DNA of 64,000 nt from Agrypnia vestita (taxonomy: Eukaryota; Arthropoda; Insecta; Trichoptera; Phryganeidae), in NCBI GenBank assembly GCA_016648135.1, contig JADDOH010024887.1, positions 1 through 64,000 of the forward strand, in the 5' to 3' direction. The translations under genes were made by a program, and so were the position numbers. The notes under the pieces are model-generated. The model saw only the letters and a program-made list of their open reading frames with translations, ran no database searches and was not told the DNA's origin. This document shows, piece by piece, positions 47,775 to 57,756 of this stretch (positions within the stretch are counted from its first letter, which is position 1; every line of letters begins with the position of its first letter).

Positions 47775-47945
47775 AATTTTATAGAAGACTGACAGAGACG
47801 AAGCATTTTATTTTGAGAAATGTGTATGAAGTCTTTGATACAGGGCTCACAACGTGTATAAGCTGGCTTAAGTGATCACTCTACACAATGCAACATCCAC
47901 ACATTATCAAATGTTTAAAAGTTGTATATATGTAGGTATGTTCCA
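47775..47945 (+). mobile_element. Foldback MITE family F1, partial copy
   Basis: 'gacagagacgaagcatt', 'gagaaatgtgtatg', 'ggcttaagtgatcactctac', 'acaatgcaac' and 'acattatcaaatg' match the 20113 copy in the same orientation. Confidence 0.75.
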
Positions 47946-48544
47946 AATTGAAACCTTCCATATATTTGAAAATTTCAATTTGGAATATAATTTCTTATTT
48001 TCTTCTTAATGTTACATTTATATCCAAAAGAACAAATATGTTATGAAGGATACTAACAATATGTATAGCCATGCCGAAGTTTTGAACATTGAGTCTTCTT
48101 GTCTTGATATTATTTGTGTACACACATTACCCGTACTTTCTTCGATCATCACCGGTGAATTTAGACACGATAACTCTCTAATTTTTATCAATTGTCTTTC
48201 AAACTTTTCTTACAAATTGACCTCCTAGCGTCTTGTCTAATTCCTAACCGGCCTGATCCGTTACCTTATTTCAAAGTAACGGCTATTCGACTAAGCTGAG
48301 AATTTTTCTAAGCTGAGAATTTCAAACACATCGACAAAGTGTGCATGTTTCGTGCGGCCAGTGCCGAAATGATTTTTCATATATTATTTTTATCGAAGTA
48401 TTTTTTTTGTTCTATCACTAACGGAAATATTATCTTTAGTTTGATCTTTAGTCACTTTTTATGAAGTAATTTTTAGATGTGTATGTAAGAAATTGGTATT
48501 TACCAACTTTTAAAATAGTATTAGTATGTATTTATTTTATACAG

Positions 48545-48700
48545 TATTCATTTCGTCAAAATTGATAAAGTGTACAACGTTATACAAAAGCGCTAAAAAG
48601 TGCAAAAAAACACATGATTATTATGATAATACAAACCAATGGAAATAGACTCGATGATATTAAATTAAAACCATCTACTATTTGTTAATTGTCACATTTC
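48545..48700. repeat. Arm of inverted-repeat family F2
   Basis: 'cgtcaaaattgataaagtgt' then 'acaacgttataca', and downstream 'aaaccaatgga', match 36605-36715. Confidence 0.65.
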
Positions 48701-48787
48701 AAATGAATTATTTTAATGTTGACTAATCCTTCAGGAAAAGTTTTACCTCCAAACGTAAGCAAAAGCTTTCAGGTTTTAGCTTTCAAA

Positions 48788-48970
48788 TCTTGTTGGTCTT
48801 GTGGTTAGAATCTCGCCTCGTGATCCAATGGTCGCGGGTTCGAATCTCACTCCAGACCAGCAAGTTAGTCCTATTTTCATAGCACAAGCGTTTAGCTTAG
48901 TTTGAGAATAGTAAGAATATTGATGTGACACGTATTCCGTGTTCGCATCTCTATTTAAAAAAAATAAAAA
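48788..48970 (+). mobile_element. tRNA-derived SINE, family 1 (best preserved copy)
   Basis: A-box 'ggtcttgtggttagaatc', B-box 'gggttcgaatctc', body 'ttagtcctattttcatagc', 'gcgtttagcttag', 'gtgacacgtattccgtgtt', 'cgcatctctattt', then an A-rich tail. Use it as the reference for the family. Confidence 0.92.
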
Positions 48971-49106
48971 CAGGTTTCAAAAATATATTTTCATTTTTTA
49001 TTAATTTTTCCATTGCAACATTACATTTAAATGAATCGCCTATTCGCATTTCACTATCGGCTGGTTTTTACGTCTTACCGAGAAGATAAAGTTTTACGAT
49101 AAATTA

Positions 49107-49400
49107 GAATAAATCCATTGTATTGTCACGCAATGTGGGATTTACCGCTTTGATGGCTCCGGCAAACTTCCGCTCCATTTTATTTCCATTTTTCTTCACA
49201 ACTACCACAATCCCTCGCCGACAAGTTTCCAGGGATGACTTATAGGGGATTTCTCCTGTCCCGCTGCTCGGGTCGCGCTCCGGGAACATTATGTGATGGC
49301 AGCCTTCTTCAGCAGCCAGCTTTCCTGTCTGTAGTCCCTGCAGCAACGAAACTAAAGCCTTGAGCACCATCAAGATACGCTTGGCACTATTTGTTTCATC
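49107..49400 (-). CDS. Unrecognised coding-like frame, possibly a 3' exon or retroelement piece
   Basis: From about 49400 to a stop at 49105 the minus strand is open with balanced codon use and a GC content well above its surroundings: LKALVSLLQGLQTGKLAAEE, then FPERDPSSGTGEIP, then GIVVVVKKNGNKMERKFAGA, ending NTMDLF. An upstream in-frame TAA closes it on the 5' side, where a weak acceptor 'cgtatag' could allow splicing. I do not recognise the family. It is the best non-arrestin, non-transposon coding candidate in the window, but still weak. Confidence 0.3.
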
Positions 49401-49684
49401 TATACGATTTTATCACGCCTGGGTGTTTTTGTGGTATGTTTCTCTATAGTAATGGTCTTTTGTAGCGTCAAAATTAAAATTATTATTATAAAGTGTAGGT
49501 TAACATGTTCATCCCTATGATTTGAACATGTTCAATTATTTTTAAGTTCTGAACATATTTCCAATGGAAAGAGCGTACAAATATTTAGTTTAGACGGCTT
49601 ATGAACTCATTTTTGACAAATATGTTTGTTAACAATTTCTTGCCATGGGGTGTTCAATTACATTATTCTTTTGCGTTTTTCTCG

Positions 49685-51010
49685 AAGCTCCCCTTTTCAG
49701 TCTCTTGGAGACGATATCTCAGAAATTATTAAACCGATTTGGTTAAAATTTTGCACACAACATACATAATTTAACAAGAAAATATGTCTTCAAAAGCTGG
49801 GCGCGTTACGGAGAAACACCTTTGCAGATAATTCCACCATTTTTAATTTTTTAAAACAATTTGTTAAGGAAAAATTAATGTATGCCGTAAACAATTATAG
49901 TAAAAAAATATGTGTTACGTCAAAATAATGTTTTGAATTTGAGTGTATTTTTTGATGCCTCAAGCTGGTGTGATCTCTTAAGCGAAAATTATTTTTATAT
50001 CGATCATATTAGTTTAGATTAATATTTGAACGAGCTCACCGAGTGACAGGGGTCGGTATCTTTATTGCAAAACTTTTCCAAAGGGGTTCCGACCCGCTGT
50101 TAACTAAACGGGCGGGCAGACCGTACGGACCACACCCCTCATTGATTTGGTTCGCTAATTTTATTTAGGGGAAAGGTAATTATTTTATTAATAACGGTTA
50201 TTTGGTGACTTATTTTCCTTGTGGGTGACATTATTCATATATTTATTTGTCTTCGTGAACCGTGTTACAAACGTTAAAGGTCTCTAATTTTTATTTTGAT
50301 GGCGCTAGTTACAAATTATTTTTAACCATGCTAGTACTTAACTGGTTACGCACCATCTTCATATTTTCTTTCATTGTTTTTGCTTTATCGCATAGCGTGA
50401 AGTTTGAAGAGTAATTTTAGTCATCATTCTTCGAAAAAAAAATTGGCGTGGTAGGTGAATTTTACAAGAATTTCTTTTTCGTTTTTCTCGAATCTTCTTT
50501 TTGGTGGATAAAATATCCCGAAAACTAATTTCTTCGACGTCTTCCTAATAACATTATATACGGTGTAGCTTATAATTTTTCTTGATAAAATACGCCGCTT
50601 GTTTAATATGAATTTTTAACTTAAAATTCAAAATTATTTTCAAATTGAGAGCAATTTGAAAATAATTTTATGCAAAAAAAAATTATGCAAAAAAAAAATT
50701 ATGTAAAAAAAAAATTATGCAAAAAAATAATTGGTATGCTGTATCATAGAAATTACTTTTTCATTTCGGTCAAGCCTTGACGGCATGATTAAATCCATCA
50801 GCTGCGAGCGTCGCGGAAAAGGACCTTTGCGGGACAGTAGTTACATAACTCCGCCATTTTGAAATATTTAAAATAATAATGAAAAACATTATCCAATGTA
50901 TGCCGTAAAAAATAAAAACAAAACGAATTTTGTGTGTGCATTAGTTAGTTACGTTAAAAATAAATGTTGAATGTATATTTTCATATCTCAAGGTGAAGTT
51001 ATCTCAACCC
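49685..51010. repeat. Two diverged direct copies of an unnamed repeat
   Basis: The segments at about 49685-50000 and 50480-51010 share 'cgtttttctcga', 'acctttgc(a/g)g', 'ccatttt', 'aatgtatgccgtaaa' and 'gttacgt(c/t)aaaa' in the same order. Neither encodes a recognisable protein. Confidence 0.6.
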
Positions 51011-51559
51011 CTTAGACCATCGGATGTAAGAAGATCTGGTGAATCTGTAACCAACGGCTCACTTCGGGATGTTGCAGGTCGAAGTAAAAGGCGCCATCTA
51101 CATATGTACTTTTAGCTGTGGTGTCGTCTTATCATCGCTACCGCGACTTCTCTGCCAAGAGGGTAGAGAAGGGGAGGAAGAGCACATAAACATGTCATTT
51201 TCTTATCTTACTTCTGTAACAACCTTTATTATAACAATACGTTTTCTTATTTGTTTCAGAAACCTCAATTGTTGGCTGAAAATACACATCTTGAAAAAAG
51301 TTGGTATGTGATTCTTTTTGTTATTATTAGAACGTTTTAGAAAAATTGTGACGTGTCTGTTTATTTCACAACCTACTTACGTTTTATGGAAATATTATAA
51401 TACATGCACTTTTGTGAATAAGTCTTCGAACGATCACCCACAATGCGCGCCGAATCGTATTCTTTAAAGTCAGTGCAACGGTGCGCTTGTACCTTTTTTG
51501 TCGGGCTTGTTCATTCATTGGAGGTGTCATAAAAAAGTTTCTACAACGTTCCTGGGTTA

Positions 51560-51935
51560 GGAAACAATAAAGAAAAATCCAACAACCGATTGAAAAGTCA
51601 GCTGGTGGAATCCACTATGTGATCGAAAAATTCAAAGTAACCGGTCACATCGAGGACCTTCCGAGAAGTGAATGACTTAAAAAGATCGGCAAATTGTCAG
51701 AGCACTAGTTAGTGGTATCATCTTTGAGGTCAAGGAAGAAATCAAACAGTGATCTGGCCCAGGATTTTAATGAGTCGTGCGGCGTTTTGACGCTTAGAAG
51801 AGTCCTACAGAAAAATTATCTCCCAGGGTATGTTGCCAAGCGGAAACTATTACTTGGAAAGAATAATCCATAGAGACTATTAAAATTTGCTCAAGCACAT
51901 ATAGCTTGGACCACGGAAGAACGGAAAATTCCAAT
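51560..51935 (+). pseudogene. Fossil Tc1-like transposase, N-terminal half
   Basis: In broken frames the plus strand reads IEKFKVTGHIEDLPRS, then LTLRRVLQKNYLPGYVAKRK, LLLGKNNP and LKFAQAHIAWTTEERK. These match Tc1/mariner-superfamily transposases: 'G...d.pRsGRp', then 'rtvrr.L...gl..r.a.rkPlL...n...Rl.fA..h..Wt'. Expected 'WSDESKF' catalytic sequence is absent; a hairpin and then a PLE-like palindrome follow. The element is long dead. Confidence 0.75.
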
Positions 51936-51936
51936 T

Positions 51937-51978
51937 TGGATCACCTCTAAACAGGTGATCCAAATTGGAAATTTTTGG
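51937..51978. repeat. 20-bp perfect hairpin
   Basis: 'attccaatttggatcacct' is followed by 'ctaaac' and then the complement 'aggtgatccaaattggaa', directly at the break of the Tc1 fossil. Confidence 0.9.
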
Positions 51979-52031
51979 AACTAACAGTTGACAATCCAAA
52001 ATGTCCTTAGGTTTTCACGGCCGTTCAGAAT

Positions 52032-52232
52032 CTTCTGTGTATAGTTTTCTGGGATATTCTGCCGTGTGTATGTGTCCTCTCTGGCCAACGTTTCGGATCC
52101 CATTGTAGGGTCCATCATCAGGGCTGATGCCCATCATCAGCCCTGATGATGGACCCTGCAATGGGATCCGAAAAGTTGGCCAGAGAGGTCACATATACAC
52201 GGCAGAATATCCCAGAAAACTATACACAGAAG
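52032..52232. repeat. Long near-perfect palindrome (about 98-bp arms) holding two inverted hammerhead-like motifs
   Basis: Starting 'cttctgtgtatagttttctg' and ending in its complement, the arms differ at only a few positions and meet at a 5-base centre. The left arm (minus strand, 52121 to 52085) reads CTGATGA, T, GGACCC...GGGATCC stem, GAAACGTT. The right arm (52143-52180, plus) is the same except GAAAAGTT. A diverged relative is at 24762. Confidence 0.92.
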
Positions 52233-52494
52233 AGTTGACAATTCTTTCGCACACACCCTGGAGTATAATTTAAAGACCAATGTTTGGCTGCAACAATTAA
52301 GCACTAGGGTTAGTTTGGGGGTATTTTTCGGAAAATGGTATCGTACCTTTGTAAGGCAGTATGCTTTTCCACCTGGACGCCAACTTGGGGGCATACTAGA
52401 TATTAGGTTTTAATTTTATTTTTAGTGTAGTTATAAGTTAATTGATTTATATTTATATTCAAAGGAAAATAGACCAGAAGACTTATTCACAGTA

Positions 52495-52637
52495 CAGTAG
52501 CCGGCAAACATCTTGAAATTCTGCGGCGTAGTGGGGGGACGTTTGCGCATCTACCTTTCTACCAACGAGACCCAAATTTCGTCTTCTGCGCATTCCCCCA
52601 CTTAGCCAAAGAATTTCATGAAGTTTGCCGGCAACTG
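52495..52637. mobile_element. Tc1/mariner-type MITE (143 bp)
   Basis: Ends CAGTAGCCGGCAAAC and GTTTGCCGGCAACTG form about 45-bp imperfect inverted repeats. TA flanks lie at 52493-52494 and 52638-52639. No coding capacity. Confidence 0.88.
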
Positions 52638-52639
52638 TA

Positions 52640-53598
52640 ATTATTACTTATATTATGTCATTGTATTTATTCGATCATATGACATGTATTCCTATCTTTC
52701 ACAATTTTGAAAATAATATTTTTTATATTATACAAGGGTATCATCATACGGTGATTGTTGAAATTATTATATTCTCAGGATGATTTTAATGTCAGAGTTA
52801 AATAATTATTATTTTAAGTTTATTTCTTCTCCTATATTGTTTTTGTATCATAATTATAGAGATCAAATAGTAAATCAAAAGCTAGATTACCCTGTGTCGG
52901 CGCATCAAGACTTCTCGTTAGTATGCACAGAGAATTTTGTTCGTTGGCTGGAAGCAATTTGGTGGGACGCGACACGTGGACCAATCTTAGCACAAATTTG
53001 GCTTAATAATTTAAATGGGTTCATGATTACTTCATAAATTGTTAAATTGTATGTTACATTTTCGGTGAAATATTCTTAATATTGCTAGTTTAGAAACGTT
53101 CACAAAATGTCATCAAAAATTGAATAATTATATTACTCTTTTCATGTATTGACTTTTATATGTGTAATAATATTTTTGGAATAAGTCCAGAATATAAACG
53201 TACGGGAATTTTGATGAAAGAAAAAATTTTCCTGGTGTAATAAAGGGTCCTGATTACATAAATGAAGTCAAATTTTCCCGTTAGCTGGTTTAAAAGCAGT
53301 TATTTTAAGTTTAAAAATGATAAATTTTTGATACTTCACGACATAGATGCACATATAATAAAACAAGAAACCATAGAAAATTAATGTTTGATGTTTGAAT
53401 AATCATTCACCATAGATTATAAAAAATAAATATATTCGTATATACAAAACATAGACAGTGGTTATTTTAATAATTTATTAATAAAAACACAAGATCATAA
53501 AAATACTCAATAATAATGATATGGGAATGAAAAGGACAATAAAAGTCAGATAAGGGGTCCCGTGGGATCGTTTATTTATACAGAAGTTAATACATCTT
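52640..53598. other. No gene seen
   Basis: The 85-codon frame at 52780-53037 has no recognised domain. AT-rich. Confidence 0.45.
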
Positions 53599-53603
53599 TA
53601 TCG

Positions 53604-53824
53604 TATCGGGTGGGGAAAAGGCCAATTTTGTGTTAAAAACGGAGATAAGTCTGGATGACGTATCCGGTGGGAAATGGCCAATTTTTTGTTAAAAACGGAA
53701 ATAGTCTGGATGACGTATCCGGTGGGGAAAAGGTCAATTTTTGTTAAAAACGGAGATAAGTCTGGATGACGTATCCGGTGGGAAAAGGCCAATTTTGTAT
53801 TAAAAACAGAAATAAGTGGATGAT
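53604..53824. repeat. About 56-bp tandem repeat, four units
   Basis: Units beginning 'tatc(g/c)ggtggg' start at 53604, 53661, 53716 and 53772. Each contains 'ttaaaaacggagataagtct' or a close variant. The repetitive 80-codon minus-strand ORF is a by-product. Confidence 0.93.
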
Positions 53825-54783
53825 TTATAATGTGGGGCATTCGTTATATTGCATGGCCATATTTTTTTCGTAATAAATATTTTTTTACAATTATTGAATA
53901 ACAATTTTAATTTTTTAGTTTTGCTATTAAACGTGTTACATTATTGTACGCGTAATCCAATTAGCGATCGACGCATTCTACTTCTAAAATGTAATAATCG
54001 CAAGTTCAAGACGGCCAAGTATGAGTTGATCAGGACATTACAGAAATCAAAAAGACAACTTACTTCAGTATACCCACTGTATAGAAACTCTGCGCGGTAC
54101 AGAAAATCTCCTTGAAGCAACACTTGAATCAAAAAATAAAAAAAATCAGAAACTGGTTGATCGAAGTTTACTTTCAAAATAAAATTACATCGTTTTCCCG
54201 ATATTTTAGAAAAAAACTGCACAGATTCAACAAAACACGCTTTCAAACTCAAAAACAAAAGCGAAACGATGCTACCGATCTCAACACGTGCTTTCTCTTG
54301 TTTAAAACGTTCCATTTTTTACATTTCAAATAATTTGAAAATAATAAAATGTAGGTAGGTACCTACTTTTAAATGTGCTGATTTTCCTTACATTTTATTT
54401 TATACGATTATACATTTTTTAACATGTTAAAAATTATAACTTGTATAATAAATATCAAATAAGTATTTTAAATTAAATCATTATCTTAAATCTATACATA
54501 TACAGAAGGGAAGGCGTCATATTCCTGTTGCTAGGCATTTAATAACGTTAATAATATTTGATTAAATTATTATAGAATTCTTTTTCACCTGCTGTTAAAT
54601 ATACATATAAAAACGAGCAAGCCTTACAGTAGTCGCATATTATGTGTATAAAATTTGACATCTCACAATTAAATATATCAATTGAGCAGCGACAAAAATT
54701 AACCTAACATTGAAAAAAGCTAAATATGGAAATATTTTTTTGGTGAGTTTAAACTGATGTACAATTTGTTACTTATTTATGAT
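53825..54783. other. No gene supported
   Basis: Overlapping frames at 53849-54333 on both strands; none recognised. Confidence 0.4.
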
Positions 54784-55215
54784 TACTACGCTACCGGTTT
54801 CGACACGTCCGTGTCATTAACGAGCGTTATTTAAACTAAACTAAAATGTGCTAGCATTGTACTAGGTGTTTTTAGGTGGTTGGCGTGATTAGCGGGGTGG
54901 GAGGGAGGCGAGGGAGGGAACATCGTTAATAATGGTGACTTACACAATATTATTTGAATTTAATTTTGTGTTAATTTCTAAAGTTTCTAGAGCAGACAAT
55001 TTGAAAAATTTGTTAAAATTAGTATATTTAAAGTTAGATTTATCTTTTTTGAAAGTGTGGCCAGTTTCTAATAAGTGGTCAGAAAATTCAGAGTAATTAT
55101 TATTTCTCAAAGTTCATGTTCTCTTATCCTAGTTTTAAAATTTCTCGTGGTCATTCCTACATATTGTGCATCACAATCATTGCATTACCATATGATACCA
55201 CTTTTTTCCCATTTA
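54784..55215 (-). pseudogene. Penelope-like element, GIY-YIG endonuclease end and 3' region
   Basis: On the minus strand the frame reads CNDCDAQYVGMTTRNFKTRI and then REHE (55185 to 55110), the 'C..C...YvG.T.R.f..R..EH' signature of the GIY-YIG endonuclease of Penelope-like retroelements. After one frameshift it continues NYSEFSDHLLETGHTFKKD, then LSALETLEIN, ending at a stop at 54940-54942. A stop also lies just before the first Cys. A C-rich 3' region follows, then hammerhead-like motif H5 at 54822 to 54792. The reverse transcriptase part is missing, as in 5'-truncated copies. Confidence 0.82.
54790..54822 (-). ncRNA. Hammerhead-like motif H5 (Penelope 3' end)
   Basis: Minus strand: TTAAT in place of most of the CTGANGA core, perfect stem GACAC/GTGTC with loop ggac, then GAAACCGGTA. 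The core looks eroded by about three bases, while stem II and the palindrome ACCGGT are intact. It is on the same strand as, and downstream of, the GIY-YIG frame. Confidence 0.4.
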
Positions 55216-55339
55216 TTTGTTATTCAATAAATTTTTAATTTTAGAAGTAGTGTAAAATGCTGGAGAAATTGAATCTGGTAAAATGTTAGATATTTTTCAA
55301 GTTAAGTCACCGGTATAAAGAATTTTTTTATAAATTAAG

Positions 55340-55690
55340 TTTTTTATTAAAAAAATATAAAATAATAATAGTCATAACTAGTAGCAAAAACTTTACAGGT
55401 GGATTCCTGCCTTGATAATGAGTCGAAAATGGTCAAGCAACCATGACCTAATTAAATTAAAATTGAAAATACATTTTTACAAGGATTTTATCATATTATT
55501 CGACTTGTATTAGAGCGAATGAATTTTTCATAATCGATATAAGTTACTGTAATGAAAGTTCAACTTTTTGCCAAAAAAAGTCAGAAAAATTGATAAAAAA
55601 TTCAAACTTTGATATTGCATATCTCTATAACTATTGGTCATGGTTGCCAGTAAAGTTTTTGTTACTAGCTATGAGACATCCTGTATAATA
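55340..55690. mobile_element. Foldback MITE related to the one at 14.2-15.9 kb
   Basis: 'actttacaggtggattcctg' and 'ccttgataatgagtcgaaaa' at the left, and 'aaagtttttgttactagcta' at the right, with inverted 'caaccatgacc' and 'ggtcatggttg'. The segment 'gcgaatgaatttttcata' then 'tcgatataagttact' is nearly the same as 15722-15758. Confidence 0.78.
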
Positions 55691-56168
55691 TGATTACTTC
55701 AAAAACGTGCAGTTGCAGTATGATGCGCGTGGTTTTGGCGATAGCCGTTTGCTTAAGCTGCACAGTTAACTGCTAGTTAAATTTTACTGAACATTGGCGT
55801 AGATTTTTAGTAACTTTTAGTCATATTTTATCAATTTGTGTATTAACCTTAAAATACAGATAAATGTCGTCGCGGACTTTTTTACAGAACTTTCTGAGTT
55901 CTACAACTTCTCTATAGAAAGTATGTATTTAAATATCTCTTACTGTTAAGGCAGCGTTCGTAAAAAACGCATCGCTCGACAATTTTTTCGTCGACTGTAA
56001 TTTTAAAATAGGTCACCACGTAAAGCTATTTTATTTGAACGAGATAATATCCTATATCCACCCTGAAAGTTCATTCTAAATATTTGTGAAATAATTTTTG
56101 AAATCGGATCAGTATTTTCGGAGATTACCTCCTACATCCAAATATAAACTTTACCTCTTTATATATTA
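55691..56168. other. No gene seen
   Basis: AT-rich DNA between two elements. No coding signal. Confidence 0.5.
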
Positions 56169-56708
56169 GGTGTACATATAAGTAATCAATTATTTAAGTG
56201 GCAAAAAAAAGAATTTACTACATTTAATTTTATTTTTAATCGATTTAATATCCATCGTTATCTAGGACCTTTTGCCATCTTGTTGGTAGACTATTAAGAA
56301 AAATATGCTTCTAGGTGTTTTTAAAGCGTCATTATCAAACCCTACCGGGCGCCCACTTCGATCACTATCAGACAAGTCAAAATCACCATCGGAAAGTTTT
56401 CTAAACCAACGTTGGCACTTATTTACTTTCAATACGTCTCCATACACATCACAAATTTTCTTTGTTGCAACCGTTGCATTAACACCCGATCGAAAATGGA
56501 GCGTGCAATGACGTAAATGTTCTTCAGTTAGTTGATTGTCCGCTATTTTACAACAGAGTAATAATTTTTTTTAAATTTAATTGTCACAAGTCACAAGACC
56601 ACGGATTATAATAATGCGTATAAAACACGTCTTTTCACGTTCACTTTACTGAGCTTGACTGAAGCAAACATTCAACACCAAAAATAATTAATTACTTATG
56701 GGTACACC
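56169..56708 (-). mobile_element. Internally deleted mariner (540 bp)
   Basis: Terminal repeats GGTGTACATATAAGTAAT and complement, flanked by TA (56167-56168 and 56709-56710). On the minus strand an N-terminal transposase piece reads KVNKCQRWFRKLSDGDFDL and then SGRPVGFDNDALK. It joins directly to a C-terminal piece legible in the next frame as FLNSLPTRWQKVLDNDGY before a stop. The central two thirds, with all the catalytic Asp residues, is gone. It is a non-autonomous derivative of a lineage distinct from the 14.4/16.7-kb mariners. Confidence 0.9.
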
Positions 56709-56814
56709 TATTATTTAAGTATAGATTACGAGTGCATTGTTCCTTCATATTTTATTTTTCGATAAAAATGATTTATGTGTTGTTAAGTGTACGCTGTCGA
56801 TGTTTGTGTTGCAG

Positions 56815-56961
56815 CCTCGATCGGGGGGGGTGGCGGAGGGCGCGGGGGCGGCGGGGGGCGCGGAGGCGGCGCCCTCGGCGGGCGGCAGCCCGGACATGGA
56901 CGACGCCAGCAGCAGGAGGCAGGCCACCAGGGTCTTCAAGAAGAGCTCGCCCAATGGGAAG
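56815..56961 (+). CDS. Beta-arrestin (kurtz-type), first recognised exon
   Basis: Arrestins bind phosphorylated, activated G-protein-coupled receptors at the plasma membrane, uncouple them from G proteins and direct endocytosis and signalling; kurtz is the insect non-visual arrestin. Acceptor 'tgtttgtgttgcag' precedes 56815 and donor GTAACT follows AAG at 56961. The exon is in phase 0 at both sides and ends RQATRVFKKSSPNGK, the start of the arrestin fold. An ATG at 56896 (MDDASSRR) could be the true start, making the G-rich first 81 bases 5' UTR. Alternatively the open Ala/Gly-rich frame before it continues from an upstream exon I cannot find. The very high GC content contrasts with the AT-rich flanks. 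Confidence 0.93.
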
Positions 56962-56989
56962 GTAACTTTTCACAACTAAATACAATCAA

Positions 56990-57748
56990 GCCATGTATTC
57001 ACTAGGGGACAAATCGCGAAACATTCCACTCGGCATGTCGCATCAACATCTACGCTCATGTTTCGGGGACAATGACGCGATCATTTGACGTGTACACACC
57101 GGGACTCGCATATCTTGTCGCGGAAATGTCATCCAATGAGGTTATGGATGACAGCTGCGGTATCTCATTTGGCGAAAACGGGGTTCCGCGCAATTCGAAA
57201 TGTTTTTTTGGGTCGCAATTTAAAATTAACGAGGTTTTACTGTAGTAAATTGAATATTATAAAAACAAGGTCCTTTTTGCAAATAATTATTGTTTTCCAC
57301 GTCACGGAAATGTGGCCCTAGGAGGTTATGATGTCAACTGCGTATCTGTTTATATTAATGAGTTTATCGAAACGTAAGAGGAGAAAAAAGAGGAGAATGC
57401 GAAATTCTTTACTGCAAAGAAAAAGAAGGACGGACATTCTATGCAATCGTCGATCGATACAGCTCGATGAGTTCAAGAACAATTTCGTTTCCCCACACTG
57501 TCATCTTGACAGATACAGCGCATGCGTATTCACTTGTAAACATACCACGTGGTACTGACGCTCCGCGGAATGTTGCAGTGAGTACGCTCGGGTACCGTGC
57601 GCATGGCAACGTTGCCACGGCACGTAGAAATGCCGCGCTATGTTGTGCGCGCCGTCGCGGAACAGTGCACGACGTTGCAACGTCACGTAGACTCTGTGCC
57701 ACGCGTGCTGTTGAGGGACAATTTGTCCCCTAGTGAATACATGGCTTC
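56990..57748. mobile_element. Terminal-inverted-repeat element in arrestin intron 1 (about 759 bp)
   Basis: 'ccatgtattcactaggggac' near 56991 is inverted at 57726-57744. A direct repeat acaatcaa borders both sides (56982-56989 and 57749-57756), suggesting an 8-bp target duplication, though the right repeat is offset by 3 bases. The interior is CpG-rich at the right with 'acgttgc' and 'cacgtag' words in both orientations. Frames inside show no known transposase. It lies only 28 bp downstream of the exon donor. Confidence 0.72.
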
Positions 57749-57756
57749 ACAATCAA

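Noticed and set aside
56732..57005. Several alternative-frame ORFs over the first arrestin exon
   Set aside because: Shadows of a G/C-rich exon; only the frame ending in VFKKSSPNGK joins in phase to the next exon.
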